Of a stretch of DNA of 32,148 nucleotides, positions 8,408 through 15,774 are shown in pieces (the first letter of the stretch is position 1; each line of letters starts with the position of its first letter). Made by a program: the position numbers and the translations under genes. A model generated the notes under the pieces. It was not told where the DNA came from, made no database searches, and saw only the letters and a program-made list of their open reading frames with translations. This DNA comes from an uncultured Clostridia bacterium (GTDB lineage: Bacteria; Bacillota; Clostridia; Christensenellales; Aristaeellaceae), in NCBI GenBank assembly GCA_946413245.1, contig CAMKJS010000036.1, positions 1-32,148 of the forward strand. Direction: 5' to 3'.

Positions 8408-8417
8408 GCTGCGGTGC

Positions 8418-8446
8418 TTGTCATCAGGCAACGGGATTGATATAAT
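8418..8446 (+). promoter_or_regulatory. Promoter of pgi
   Basis: TTGTCA (8418-8423) and TATAAT (8441-8446) are spaced by 17 bases, 47 bases before the start codon. This is a near-consensus housekeeping promoter. Confidence 0.9.
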
Positions 8447-8493
8447 AAGAGGGAAGGAACTCTGAATCAAACAATAACAGGAGGATATGGATC

Positions 8494-10077
8494 ATGGCGG
8501 AGTGGAAGAATCTGGATCAGTTAAAGGCCTATCAGGAAATGGCGGAATCGAAAAAGACTGTCGATCTGAAGGAAGCCATGAAGGGAGAACAAGGCGCTGT
8601 CCGGGTGCGGGAGTATGCCGCTCCGATGGCGGCGGGGCTGTCCTTCTGCTACGCGGCCAGGCTTGTGGATGACGAGTTGCTGGAAAAGCTCGGGGAACTG
8701 GCAGCTGAGGCGCAGCTGACCGACAAGTTTGAAGAGCTGTACAACGGCGCGGTCATCAACACCGGAGAAAAGCGGCTCGTGCTGCATCAGTTGACCCGCG
8801 GGCAGCTGGGTAAGGCTGTCATCGCCGACGGGACGGACAAGCGGGCTTTCTACCGGGAGCAGCAGGAAAAGATCGCCGCGTTCGCCAAAAAGGTGCATGA
8901 CGGCGAACTGTTGAACGAGAACGGGGAAAAGTATACCACCGCGGTTCAGATCGGCATCGGCGGAAGCGATCTCGGCCCCCGGGCCATGTATCTGGCACTG
9001 GAAAACTGGGCCCGGAAGCACGGGCATTTCAAAATGGAAGCCCGGTTCATCAGCAACGTGGATCCGGACGACGCGGCAGCCGTGCTGAACGCGACGGATC
9101 TGGCACACACGATTTTTATCCTGGTCAGCAAATCCGGTACTACGCTGGAAACCCTGACCAACGAATCCTTCGTGAAGGACGCGCTGAAGAACGCGGGGCT
9201 GGACGCGTCGAAGCACATGATAGCCGTGACCAGCGAAACCTCTCCGCTGGCGAAGAGCGCGGATTATCTGGCGGCGTTCTTCATGGACGATTATATCGGC
9301 GGCCGCTATTCCTCCACCTCCGCGGTGGGCGGAGCCGTGCTCTCCCTGGCCTTCGGGCCGGACATCTTTGCCCGGTTCCTGGAAGGCGCCGCGGCGGAAG
9401 ACAAACTGGCCACGGAGAAGGACATCCGGAAGAACGCGGCCATGCTGGACGCGCTGATCGGCATGTATGAACGGAATATCCTGCATTATCCCTGCACCGC
9501 TGTGCTGCCGTATTCCCAGGCACTGTCCCGCTTCCCGGCGCACCTGCAGCAGCTGGATATGGAATCCAACGGCAAATCCGTGAACCGTTTCGGAGAACCC
9601 GTTTCCTATCCGACGGGGCCGGTGATTTTCGGTGAACCCGGAACCAACGGGCAGCATTCGTTCTATCAGCTGCTGCACCAGGGAACGGATATTATTCCGC
9701 TGCAGTTCATCGGCTTCCGGAACAGCCAGATCGAAACGGACGTGGTCATTCAGGGATCCACGAGCCAGCAGAAACTGTGCGCCAACGTGGCGGCCCAGAT
9801 CATGGCCTTCGCCTGCGGAAAGGAAGACGAGAACCGAAACAAGAACTTCAGCGGGAACCGTCCTTCCAGCATCATCGTGGGAGACAGCCTGACGCCGGAA
9901 GCGCTGGGCGCGCTGCTTTCCCATTTTGAAAACAAGGTCATGTTCCAGGGCTTCCTCTGGAATCTGAACAGTTTTGACCAGGAAGGCGTCCAGCTCGGCA
10001 AGGTGCTGGCGAAAAAAGTGCTGGCGCACGAGACGGACGGCGCGCTGAAGGCATACAGCGATCTGCTGAATATCTGA
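8494..10077 (+). CDS. pgi: Glucose-6-phosphate isomerase
   Basis: This 527-residue cytoplasmic enzyme interconverts glucose-6-phosphate and fructose-6-phosphate in glycolysis and gluconeogenesis. Family landmarks include IGIGGSDLGPRAM (about residues 152-164), VSKSGTTLET in the phosphate-binding SIS domain, the signature LDMESNGKSV, and GEPGTNGQHSFYQLLHQGTD, whose histidine and glutamate region contributes to catalysis. Its length is close to the long proteobacterial-type PGI (about 550) rather than the shorter (about 450) form usual in Bacillus. ATG at 8494 follows AGGAGG (8479-8484) with 9 bases spacing. It is a single-gene unit with its own promoter and a shared downstream terminator. Confidence 0.97.
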   Translation: MAEWKNLDQLKAYQEMAESKKTVDLKEAMKGEQGAVRVREYAAPMAAGLSFCYAARLVDDELLEKLGELAAEAQLTDKFEELYNGAVINTGEKRLVLHQLTRGQLGKAVIADGTDKRAFYREQQEKIAAFAKKVHDGELLNENGEKYTTAVQIGIGGSDLGPRAMYLALENWARKHGHFKMEARFISNVDPDDAAAVLNATDLAHTIFILVSKSGTTLETLTNESFVKDALKNAGLDASKHMIAVTSETSPLAKSADYLAAFFMDDYIGGRYSSTSAVGGAVLSLAFGPDIFARFLEGAAAEDKLATEKDIRKNAAMLDALIGMYERNILHYPCTAVLPYSQALSRFPAHLQQLDMESNGKSVNRFGEPVSYPTGPVIFGEPGTNGQHSFYQLLHQGTDIIPLQFIGFRNSQIETDVVIQGSTSQQKLCANVAAQIMAFACGKEDENRNKNFSGNRPSSIIVGDSLTPEALGALLSHFENKVMFQGFLWNLNSFDQEGVQLGKVLAKKVLAHETDGALKAYSDLLNI

Positions 10078-10092
10078 GAGAGCGTGAAGATT

Positions 10093-10106
10093 GGAGAGTG
10101 GAGAGT
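10093..10106 (+). repeat. Short tandem heptamer after pgi
   Basis: GGAGAGT occurs twice in a row, inside a larger direct repeat of GTGAAGATT (starting near 10084 and 10105). It lies in the 3' untranslated region of pgi. It may be a trace of a simple dispersed repeat; no function is evident. Confidence 0.5.
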
Positions 10107-10170
10107 GAAGATTCCTTCTGCTTTTACTGAGAAAAATCTCTGTTCTTCAATGGTTTGACGTATCAGATGA

Positions 10171-10221
10171 AAAAAGAAACCGGTTTTCTGTTCCGATGAG
10201 GAGCGGAAAACCGGTTTTATT
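10171..10221. terminator. Bidirectional terminator between pgi and sua5
   Basis: The 12-bp arms 10177-10188 and 10206-10217 pair exactly. The plus-strand exit is TTTTATTATG; the minus-strand exit gives CTTTTTT. It serves both convergent operons. Confidence 0.88.
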
Positions 10222-10228
10222 ATGCTTT

Positions 10229-11266
10229 TCAGGCGTGAATCATCCTGAACGCCGCGGCCCGGCCCAGGCGGTTCATAACCGCGAGACCGATTCCTTCCGG
10301 CGGAATTACCTCGCTGTAAACGCTCTCCATCTGCTCCTCATCCAGCTGGCGCAGGGTATCAAACAGCCGGTGCGCGATCTGCGAGGGCTCTGATTTAGAG
10401 CCGAGGGACAGCACGCGGCATACGGAAAGGGCTTCGGCATGCTCGGAGAAGCACAGGATACAGGACTTCTTCCCGGCGTCGGTATCCCGGGTATACAGGC
10501 TGCGAAGCAGGGGAAGCACGTTTTCCTCCGGGCCGTCCACCAGGGTTACGTCCGCTTTGGGAGCGTAATGTTTGTATCGCATGCCGGGAGACAGGGCGGT
10601 CTCGTCCTCCCGGAGCGGGCGGAGAATGCTGCCGGCCAGGCTGACAGGCTTCTTCAGAACATCCTCCAGCATTTCCTTCGTCACGCCGCCGGGCCGCAGG
10701 ATACATGGCTCCCCGTGACACAGATCCAGCACGGTGGATTCCAGGCCCACTTCGCAGGAACCGCCGTCCAGGATCAGGGGAACGTTTCCCGAAAGATCCT
10801 CCAGGACGTGGGCCGCCGTGGTTGGGCTGGGCCGGCCGGAGCGGTTCGCGCTGGGTGCGGCCACCGGAAGACCGCAGGCGGCCAGGAAAGCCTGCGCTAC
10901 CGGGTGCGAGGGCATCCGGACCGCTACCGTCGGCAGGCCGGCTGTAACGACGTCCGGGACAGCGGCCTTTTTCGGAAAGAGCAGGGTCAGCGGTCCGGGC
11001 CAGAACGCGTCCATCAGGGGAACGGCCGCGTCGGGAAGGTCACAAATGGAATCCAGCTGCTCACGCCGGAAAATATGCACAATCAGCGGATTGTCAGCCG
11101 GGCGCCCCTTCGCGGCGAATATGGAGCGCACCGCTTCCGGATTCAGCGCGTCGGCACCGAGGCCGTAGACGGTCTCGGTGGGAAAGGCGACCAGCCCGCC
11201 CTGCTGAATCAGTTCCGCGGCGAGGGAAAGAGAAGAAGCATCCGGGGGAAGAATCTGGGTACGCAA
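10229..11266 (-). CDS. sua5: L-threonylcarbamoyladenylate synthase (Sua5 type)
   Basis: This 345-residue enzyme makes threonylcarbamoyl-AMP from threonine, bicarbonate and ATP, the first step of t6A37 in ANN-decoding tRNAs. The YrdC domain (about residues 1-205) carries the KGRPADNPL basic loop and PSANRSGRPSPT. The C-terminal Sua5 domain (about 235-345) ends in the typical PPEGIGLAVMNRLGRAA. The start is TTG at 11266 because AGGAGA (11281-11276) lies 9 bases upstream; no ATG or GTG in frame is better placed. It is the last gene of yqhQ-prmC-prfA-sua5, an order common in Clostridia, and ends at a bidirectional terminator. MtaB, which acts on t6A, is encoded elsewhere in this window. Confidence 0.95.
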   Translation of the reverse strand: MRTQILPPDASSLSLAAELIQQGGLVAFPTETVYGLGADALNPEAVRSIFAAKGRPADNPLIVHIFRREQLDSICDLPDAAVPLMDAFWPGPLTLLFPKKAAVPDVVTAGLPTVAVRMPSHPVAQAFLAACGLPVAAPSANRSGRPSPTTAAHVLEDLSGNVPLILDGGSCEVGLESTVLDLCHGEPCILRPGGVTKEMLEDVLKKPVSLAGSILRPLREDETALSPGMRYKHYAPKADVTLVDGPEENVLPLLRSLYTRDTDAGKKSCILCFSEHAEALSVCRVLSLGSKSEPSQIAHRLFDTLRQLDEEQMESVYSEVIPPEGIGLAVMNRLGRAAAFRMIHA

Positions 11267-11320
11267 CGGTTCACATCTCCTGATTACGATGATGACGGTT
11301 TCCGGGTTCGGACTGCGCGG

Positions 11321-12385
11321 TCAGCTGTTTTTGAAGGAATTCAGCTTTTCGGTCTTTTCCGCGAGTCGCAGCGCGTCCACAAAGGGATCGATATTCCCGT
11401 TCATGACGAATTCGGTGCGGTTCACGGTCAGGCCGATGCGGTGGTCGACCACATAATCGTGATTGAAATAATAGGTGCGGATTTTCTCGCTGCGGTCTCC
11501 GCCGCCGATCTGGCTCCTGCGGTCCGCCGCGACCGCCTCGCTGTGGGACAGGCGAATCTGATCCAGCAGGCGGGAGCGCAGGACCTTGACGGCTTTGGCC
11601 TTGTTCTCCAACTGGCTGCGCTCGTCCTGACACGTGACGACGGTACCCGTGGGCAAATGCGTGACCCGCACGGCGCTGTCCGTGGTATTGACGCCCTGAC
11701 CGCCATGGCCCGAAGCGTGGAATACGTCGATCTTCAGATCGCCGGGGTTGATTTCCAGCTCCGGCTCCAGGGCTTCCGGCATGACGGCCACCGTCGCGGT
11801 GGACGTATGAATGCGGCCGGAGCTCTCCGTGACCGGGACGCGCTTCACGCAGTGAACGCCGCTTTCAAACTTGAACAGGGCATAGGCATCCTGACCGGAT
11901 ACCATGACCAGCGCCTCGCTGACACCGCCGAGATCCGTATCGCTGGCGGAAAGCACGGAGGCGGTCAGCTGGCGGCGGTCTGCGAATTTCAGATACATCC
12001 GCATCAGATCCGCGGAAAAAAGGGCTGCCTCTTCGCCGCCCACCCCGGCACGGATTTCCAGAATCACGTTCCGGCTGTCCATGGGGTCCGGAGGGATCAG
12101 AAGAAGCCGGATTTCCTGCAGCAGCCGGTCGCTGCGCTCTGTCAGCTCACCGATTTCCGCATCGGCTTCATTCCTGAATTCGGGATCTTCCAGAAGCTCC
12201 TGCGCTTCTGAAAGATGCTGCTGTACCTGCTGATATTCCGAATAGGCCTTCATGAGCGGCTCCATGGAGGACATTTCCTGCAGAAAGCGCTGATACCGGG
12301 GGAAGTCCTGAATCACTTCCGGCTGGGCGATCGCCTCGGACAATTCCCGGTAGCGGTCGGACAGCTGCTCCAGTTTTTCAAACAT
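11321..12385 (-). CDS. prfA: Peptide chain release factor 1
   Basis: This 354-residue RF1 recognises UAA and UAG and releases the finished peptide. The tripeptide anticodon is PVT (in RVPVTESSGRIHTS), which identifies RF1 rather than RF2 (SPF). The catalytic GGQ lies in GHGGQGVNTTDSAV. The N-terminal helical domain (about residues 1-100) and the EIRAGVGGEEAALF block are normal. One odd point is the segment after GGGDRSEKIRTY, which usually reads NFPQ and a basic residue before DHRIG; here it is YFNHDYVVDHRIG. The gene starts 6 bases after prmC, whose product methylates the GGQ glutamine, so enzyme and substrate are co-expressed. Confidence 0.97.
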   Translation of the reverse strand: MFEKLEQLSDRYRELSEAIAQPEVIQDFPRYQRFLQEMSSMEPLMKAYSEYQQVQQHLSEAQELLEDPEFRNEADAEIGELTERSDRLLQEIRLLLIPPDPMDSRNVILEIRAGVGGEEAALFSADLMRMYLKFADRRQLTASVLSASDTDLGGVSEALVMVSGQDAYALFKFESGVHCVKRVPVTESSGRIHTSTATVAVMPEALEPELEINPGDLKIDVFHASGHGGQGVNTTDSAVRVTHLPTGTVVTCQDERSQLENKAKAVKVLRSRLLDQIRLSHSEAVAADRRSQIGGGDRSEKIRTYYFNHDYVVDHRIGLTVNRTEFVMNGNIDPFVDALRLAEKTEKLNSFKNS

Positions 12386-12391
12386 ATCGGC

Positions 12392-13231
12392 TCACGCCTC
12401 CCTTACGGCACTGATCATTCGATTGATTCCGGCAAGATCCTTCCGGATTTCGATCCGGCTGAAGGGTCCGCTTTGCAGGAGAGCGGACACCGGATCGCTT
12501 TCGTCCCATCCCAGCTCCATCATCAGGATTCCGCCGGGCCTGAGAAATGCCGGAGCGTCGGTGACGATCCTTCTGTATATCGAGAGACCGTCCGGCCCTC
12601 CGTCCAGCGCCAGGGACGGCTCCATCCGGACCTCCGGCTGCAGGGACAGCAGCTCCGCCGCGGGAATATACGGGGGATTGGAAAGGATCAGATCATAGGC
12701 ATCCGGGGGAAGATCCGAAAACAGATCGGATTTCAGGAGAACCACATCCGCCCCGAGAAGACCGGCGTTCTTCCGGGCTACCGCCAGCGCTGCTTCAGAG
12801 AGATCGCTGCAGATTACCGCGGCGTCCGGCCGGGAAAGGCTGACGGAAATCCCGATGCAGCCGCTGCCGGTGCAAAGATCGAGAATACGCGGCGCCTCCA
12901 CGGCAGCGAGCTTCTCCAGGGCCCATTCACACAGCAGCGCGGTTTCGGGCCGCGGAATCAGGACGTTCGGATCCACATAAAAGAAACGGCCGAAAAAAGG
13001 CGCTTCAGCCAGAATGTACTGAAGCGGTTCCCGCTGAAGACGCCGCGAAACCAGAAGTTCAAAACGATCCAGAACGGAATCGGGCAGAACGGTTTCAAAA
13101 TCCAGACGAAGGGAAAGGGGAGGAACGTGACAGAGGGAAGAGAGCATCAGCGCGCTGTCAGTGACCGGATCAGGAACGCCTGCCTCCCGCAGCCGGGCTG
13201 TTGTACCGCGGATCAGATCTCCCGGCGTCAT
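12392..13231 (-). CDS. prmC: Release factor glutamine N5-methyltransferase
   Basis: This 279-residue enzyme transfers a methyl group from S-adenosylmethionine to the glutamine of the GGQ motif in RF1 and RF2. It has the N-terminal helical substrate domain, the RREPLQYILAEAPFFG block (about residues 65-80), the SAM loop LDLCTGSGCIGIS (about 116-128) and the catalytic SNPPYI (about 184-189). The start overlaps the yqhQ stop by 4 bases. prfA follows 6 bases later. Length and order are typical. Confidence 0.96.
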   Translation of the reverse strand: MTPGDLIRGTTARLREAGVPDPVTDSALMLSSLCHVPPLSLRLDFETVLPDSVLDRFELLVSRRLQREPLQYILAEAPFFGRFFYVDPNVLIPRPETALLCEWALEKLAAVEAPRILDLCTGSGCIGISVSLSRPDAAVICSDLSEAALAVARKNAGLLGADVVLLKSDLFSDLPPDAYDLILSNPPYIPAAELLSLQPEVRMEPSLALDGGPDGLSIYRRIVTDAPAFLRPGGILMMELGWDESDPVSALLQSGPFSRIEIRKDLAGINRMISAVREA

Positions 13232-14328
13232 ACCGGCTGCGCCTCCGAACCGGATTCAGAACCGGATTCGGAATCGGATTCCATAGCTGCGGGCGTCTCA
13301 GGGACATAACCGGGCTCGGATTCACGGTAATCATGGAAGATGCCCCAGCCCTCCGGCGTTTTCTCGCAGTGCTCCGGGAAGCCGTTCAGAACGACGTTGA
13401 CGGAAACGATGGCGCACTCCAGCATCGAGGCATCCGGCTCCCTGGTGGTCAGCCGCTGCATCTGCATACCCGGCCAGCGGAGAACGCAGGCGGCTTTCCC
13501 GGAGCTGTGGGCAAGGCCCATCAGCACCTCGTAGCTGACGCCGGCGACCACCGGCAGCATGGCCAGATGGAACAGAAAACGGAGGAAGAAATTACTGATG
13601 GGGAAGACCACGTTCAGCACGAGGAACAGCAGGATACTGATGCTGAACACGATCAGCAGGAAGGCCGTGCCGCAGCGCGGATGCAGCCTGGAAAACGTCT
13701 GCGCGTTTTCAGGCGTCAGCGGCAGTCCGGATTCGTGGCAATGAACGGATTTATGCTCCGCGCCGTGATACTGGAATGTGCGGCGCACGTCCGGCACAAA
13801 GGCGCAGAAAATCATATATCCGATCAGGAGCAGAATTTTCAGCAGACCGCCGATCAGGGTATAGCCGACCGGGGACATGCCCGCGTTCCGCAGAAGGGTT
13901 TCGACGCCGGCGGGAAGGGCGATAAACAGCGCGACCGACAGGACGACGGCCAGGACGATCGCCGTAAACATGACGATTTTGTCAATCCCCTTGCCCAGCT
14001 TCTCCGCCAGCCATTTCTCGAACTTCGTCGGCTCCTCGTCCAGCATCCCCAGCATCTTCGTGGAGTCTTCCAGGGTATTCATCCCGTAATACAGCATGGT
14101 AGCCATATTGATTATGCCGCGGATGAACGGCTTTCCCATCCAGGGATGCTTCTCCTTCAGCGGGGTGAACGGCGTGAGCTTGGTGACCATGGACCCGTCC
14201 GGACGCCGGACGGTGACTGCGGTCGCGGAAGGCGAACGCATCATAACGCCTTCCATCACCGCCTGACCGCCCACGTCGAACTTTCCGTTATTCGCTTTAT
14301 TCTCCTTTTGACTGGCAGCACTCAACAT
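13228..14328 (-). CDS. DUF1385 membrane protein (YqhQ-like) with Ser/Glu-rich tail
   Basis: This 366-residue predicted integral membrane protein of unknown function shows the family opening GGQAVMEGVMMRSP (about residues 20-33), a two-helix region at about 120-200, the FQYHGAEHKSVHCHE motif (about 230) with conserved histidines, and further membrane segments. The start at 14328 is chosen because AAGGGAG lies 7 bases upstream; a longer frame would add 14 residues without a site. The C terminus adds an acidic repetitive tail (SDSESGSESGSE) that is not part of the usual family. The gene begins the operon with prmC-prfA-sua5 and overlaps prmC by 4 bases, so expression is linked to translation termination, but no function is known. 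Confidence 0.88.
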   Translation of the reverse strand: MLSAASQKENKANNGKFDVGGQAVMEGVMMRSPSATAVTVRRPDGSMVTKLTPFTPLKEKHPWMGKPFIRGIINMATMLYYGMNTLEDSTKMLGMLDEEPTKFEKWLAEKLGKGIDKIVMFTAIVLAVVLSVALFIALPAGVETLLRNAGMSPVGYTLIGGLLKILLLIGYMIFCAFVPDVRRTFQYHGAEHKSVHCHESGLPLTPENAQTFSRLHPRCGTAFLLIVFSISILLFLVLNVVFPISNFFLRFLFHLAMLPVVAGVSYEVLMGLAHSSGKAACVLRWPGMQMQRLTTREPDASMLECAIVSVNVVLNGFPEHCEKTPEGWGIFHDYRESEPGYVPETPAAMESDSESGSESGSEAQPV

Positions 14329-14433
14329 GCAGGATCTCCCTTCATTACCCATTGCCGCAAAAACGGCCATTTTTCACTTTCGACAGGGCAGGCTGAAAAC
14401 CCTGTCAGTCACATAACTTTCACAAACGGAACC

Positions 14434-15279
14434 TCAGTCCAGAAAGCCCATATATTCGTTCAGCACGTTGAACAGCATGTTGCCGGAGCACACCGGAAGG
14501 AGCGCGTCCGTCTTTCCGATGGGAACCAGCTCGAACAGATCGCTGCTCCCCGTCAGTACCAGCGCGGGAAGAATCTCATGGGTCTGCCCGAAGATCAGCT
14601 CCAGGTAGGGCACGTATTTGGCGGCCTGGAGTACTTCATCCGGATCGATTTTGTTCTTCATCTTGAATTCCAGCACGAAAACGCGGCCCGGAGCGACGAT
14701 CATGACGTCGGCGTAGATCCGGATCATTCTGGCGCGGTTCAGCCGGAACTCAAAAGCAAGCTCCCACGGTTCGAAAGAAAGATCCGACAGCTGGGCCAGA
14801 TCCCCGAACAGCATGCGTATGGTTTCCCCGCAGTCCCGGAAGGAGTGGATGAGCCCCCGGGTGTCGTTCAGGTTCCTGCCGATCCGCCGGCATCCGTCGC
14901 AAAGCTGACTCAGCCAGTCGTCTTCGGAAAGGGAAAGGAACTCGCTGACAAGCCCGTACCACCCGGAAAACTCATAGAGCCCCTCATGGGGAACCTGCTG
15001 CCGGATCAGGGCATGCCAGCGGTAATCCCGGTCCTGATAGCACATTTCGCGCATCAGTGCGGAAGAAACAAGCAGCCGGTTAATCGCGGTCCGGTCCTCG
15101 CCCAGGGCTGAGGCGATCTCCCGGGCTTTGATCCCGTCGTGCGCGGAGATCATGGCATAGATCCGGCGATCCGTTTCCGGAAACAGCTCAGCAGACTGCC
15201 GCAGGGAAACCGCCTCCTTCCGATCATCGTCCTTTGCGGGAACTTGCAGTAAAATACGGGAATCCCGGTACTGTGCCAT
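14434..15279 (-). CDS. Winged-helix + PD-(D/E)XK nuclease-like protein of unknown role
   Basis: The family is not recognised. The ATG at 15279 gives 281 residues. Residues about 35-90 look like a winged helix (RRIYAMISAHDGIKAREIAS then DRTAINRLL). Residues about 180-225 show a PD-(D/E)XK pattern: Asp191, the E-x-K of VLEFK (Glu204, Lys206), and a QxxxY-like motif (Gln218, Tyr222) as in RecB/Cas4 nucleases. The middle (about 95-175) is helical with several cysteines. The start is uncertain: TATAAT of the likely promoter overlaps the ATG at 15279, so that start would be leaderless. A strong AAGGAGG (15219-15213) instead precedes a CTG at 15204, which would give 256 residues. It lies between yqhQ and divergent rpmE. 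It may be a DNA-processing or regulatory protein. Confidence 0.6.
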   Translation of the reverse strand: MAQYRDSRILLQVPAKDDDRKEAVSLRQSAELFPETDRRIYAMISAHDGIKAREIASALGEDRTAINRLLVSSALMREMCYQDRDYRWHALIRQQVPHEGLYEFSGWYGLVSEFLSLSEDDWLSQLCDGCRRIGRNLNDTRGLIHSFRDCGETIRMLFGDLAQLSDLSFEPWELAFEFRLNRARMIRIYADVMIVAPGRVFVLEFKMKNKIDPDEVLQAAKYVPYLELIFGQTHEILPALVLTGSSDLFELVPIGKTDALLPVCSGNMLFNVLNEYMGFLD

Positions 15280-15286
15280 TATACCA
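15278..15286 (-). promoter_or_regulatory. Extended -10 promoter of the wHTH/nuclease-like gene
   Basis: On the minus strand TGGTATAAT forms a TGn extended -10 element; no good -35 box is visible. It overlaps the first possible ATG, which argues for leaderless translation or a downstream start. Confidence 0.6.
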
Positions 15287-15367
15287 TGAACAGGCCGGAT
15301 TGGGGCGGATAAATGCGGAAAAAGACCCGAAAACGGGGAAAAGAAGAGAAAAAACAGAAAAAAGTTC

Positions 15368-15396
15368 TTGCATTTCGCGGAGGCATATGATAGAAT
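15368..15396 (+). promoter_or_regulatory. Promoter of rpmE
   Basis: TTGCAT (15368-15373) and TAGAAT (15391-15396) are spaced by 17 bases, 49 bases before the rpmE start. Confidence 0.85.
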
Positions 15397-15445
15397 ACTT
15401 TTTGCGTTTAGGCGCCATTGCATACGCGAAAGAGGTGAAACAGCA

Positions 15446-15646
15446 ATGAAGGAAAACATTCATCCCCAGTACGGCAAGTGCATTGTTCGCTGCGTATGCG
15501 GTGAAACATTTGAAACCGGCTCTACGAAGAAAGAGATGAAGGTGGATATCTGCTCCAAATGTCATCCCTTCTACACCGGCAAGCAGAAACTGGTGGATAC
15601 CGGCGGACGGGTGGATCGCTTCAAGAAGCGTTTCAACATCGAGTGA
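15446..15646 (+). CDS. rpmE: 50S ribosomal protein L31, zinc-binding form
   Basis: This 66-residue protein is a complete L31. Cys16, Cys18, Cys36 and Cys39 form the zinc site of the C+ type (RCVCG and [11 protein letters not shown]), so this is the zinc-replete paralogue rather than the C- form. ATG at 15446 follows AGAGGTGA (15431-15438). Upstream in-frame codons run through the promoter and are not translated. It is a single-gene unit with promoter and terminator. Confidence 0.97.
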   Translation: MKENIHPQYGKCIVRCVCGETFETGSTKKEMKVDICSKCHPFYTGKQKLVDTGGRVDRFKKRFNIE

Positions 15647-15655
15647 GTTTCCGAT

Positions 15656-15685
15656 AAGCGTACGAAAGTACGCTTTTTCTTTTTG
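15656..15685 (+). terminator. Intrinsic terminator of rpmE
   Basis: AAGCGTAC (15656-15663), a GAAA tetraloop and GTACGCTT (15668-15675) are followed by TTTCTTTTTG. It is 9 bases after the stop. Confidence 0.93.
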
Positions 15686-15690
15686 ATTCA

Positions 15691-15714
15691 GGCCTGCCAC
15701 ACGGCAGGCCTTTT
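15691..15714 (+). terminator. Second hairpin with short T-run after rpmE
   Basis: Perfect 8-bp arms GGCCTGCC (15691-15698) and GGCAGGCC (15703-15710) with an ACAC loop and TTTT. It is probably a back-up terminator for rpmE. Confidence 0.65.
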
Positions 15715-15720
15715 CAGCGC

Positions 15721-15749
15721 AAAAAAACGGAATCCATGAAGGATTCCGT
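15721..15749 (-). terminator. Intrinsic terminator of the pyrophosphatase operon
   Basis: On the minus strand ACGGAATCC/GGATTCCGT (15749-15741 and 15735-15727) forms a perfect 9-bp stem with a 5-base loop, followed by a run of seven T residues. It lies 25 bases after the pyrophosphatase stop. Confidence 0.93.
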
Positions 15750-15774
15750 ACTGCAGCGGGAAAGGGCGGTGAGA

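Noticed and set aside
8521..10029. Minus-strand frame of 502 codons
   Set aside because: Antisense shadow of pgi.
10439..12211. Plus-strand frame of 590 codons
   Set aside because: Antisense to sua5 and prfA, which are certain.
14341..14433. Hairpin GACAGGG...CCCTGTC as terminator of either flanking minus-strand gene
   Set aside because: No T-run follows on either strand and the stem is only 7 bp.
13201..15111. Plus-strand frame of 636 codons
   Set aside because: Antisense shadow of yqhQ and the nuclease-like gene; residue composition is His/Arg/Gln-rich as typical for shadows.
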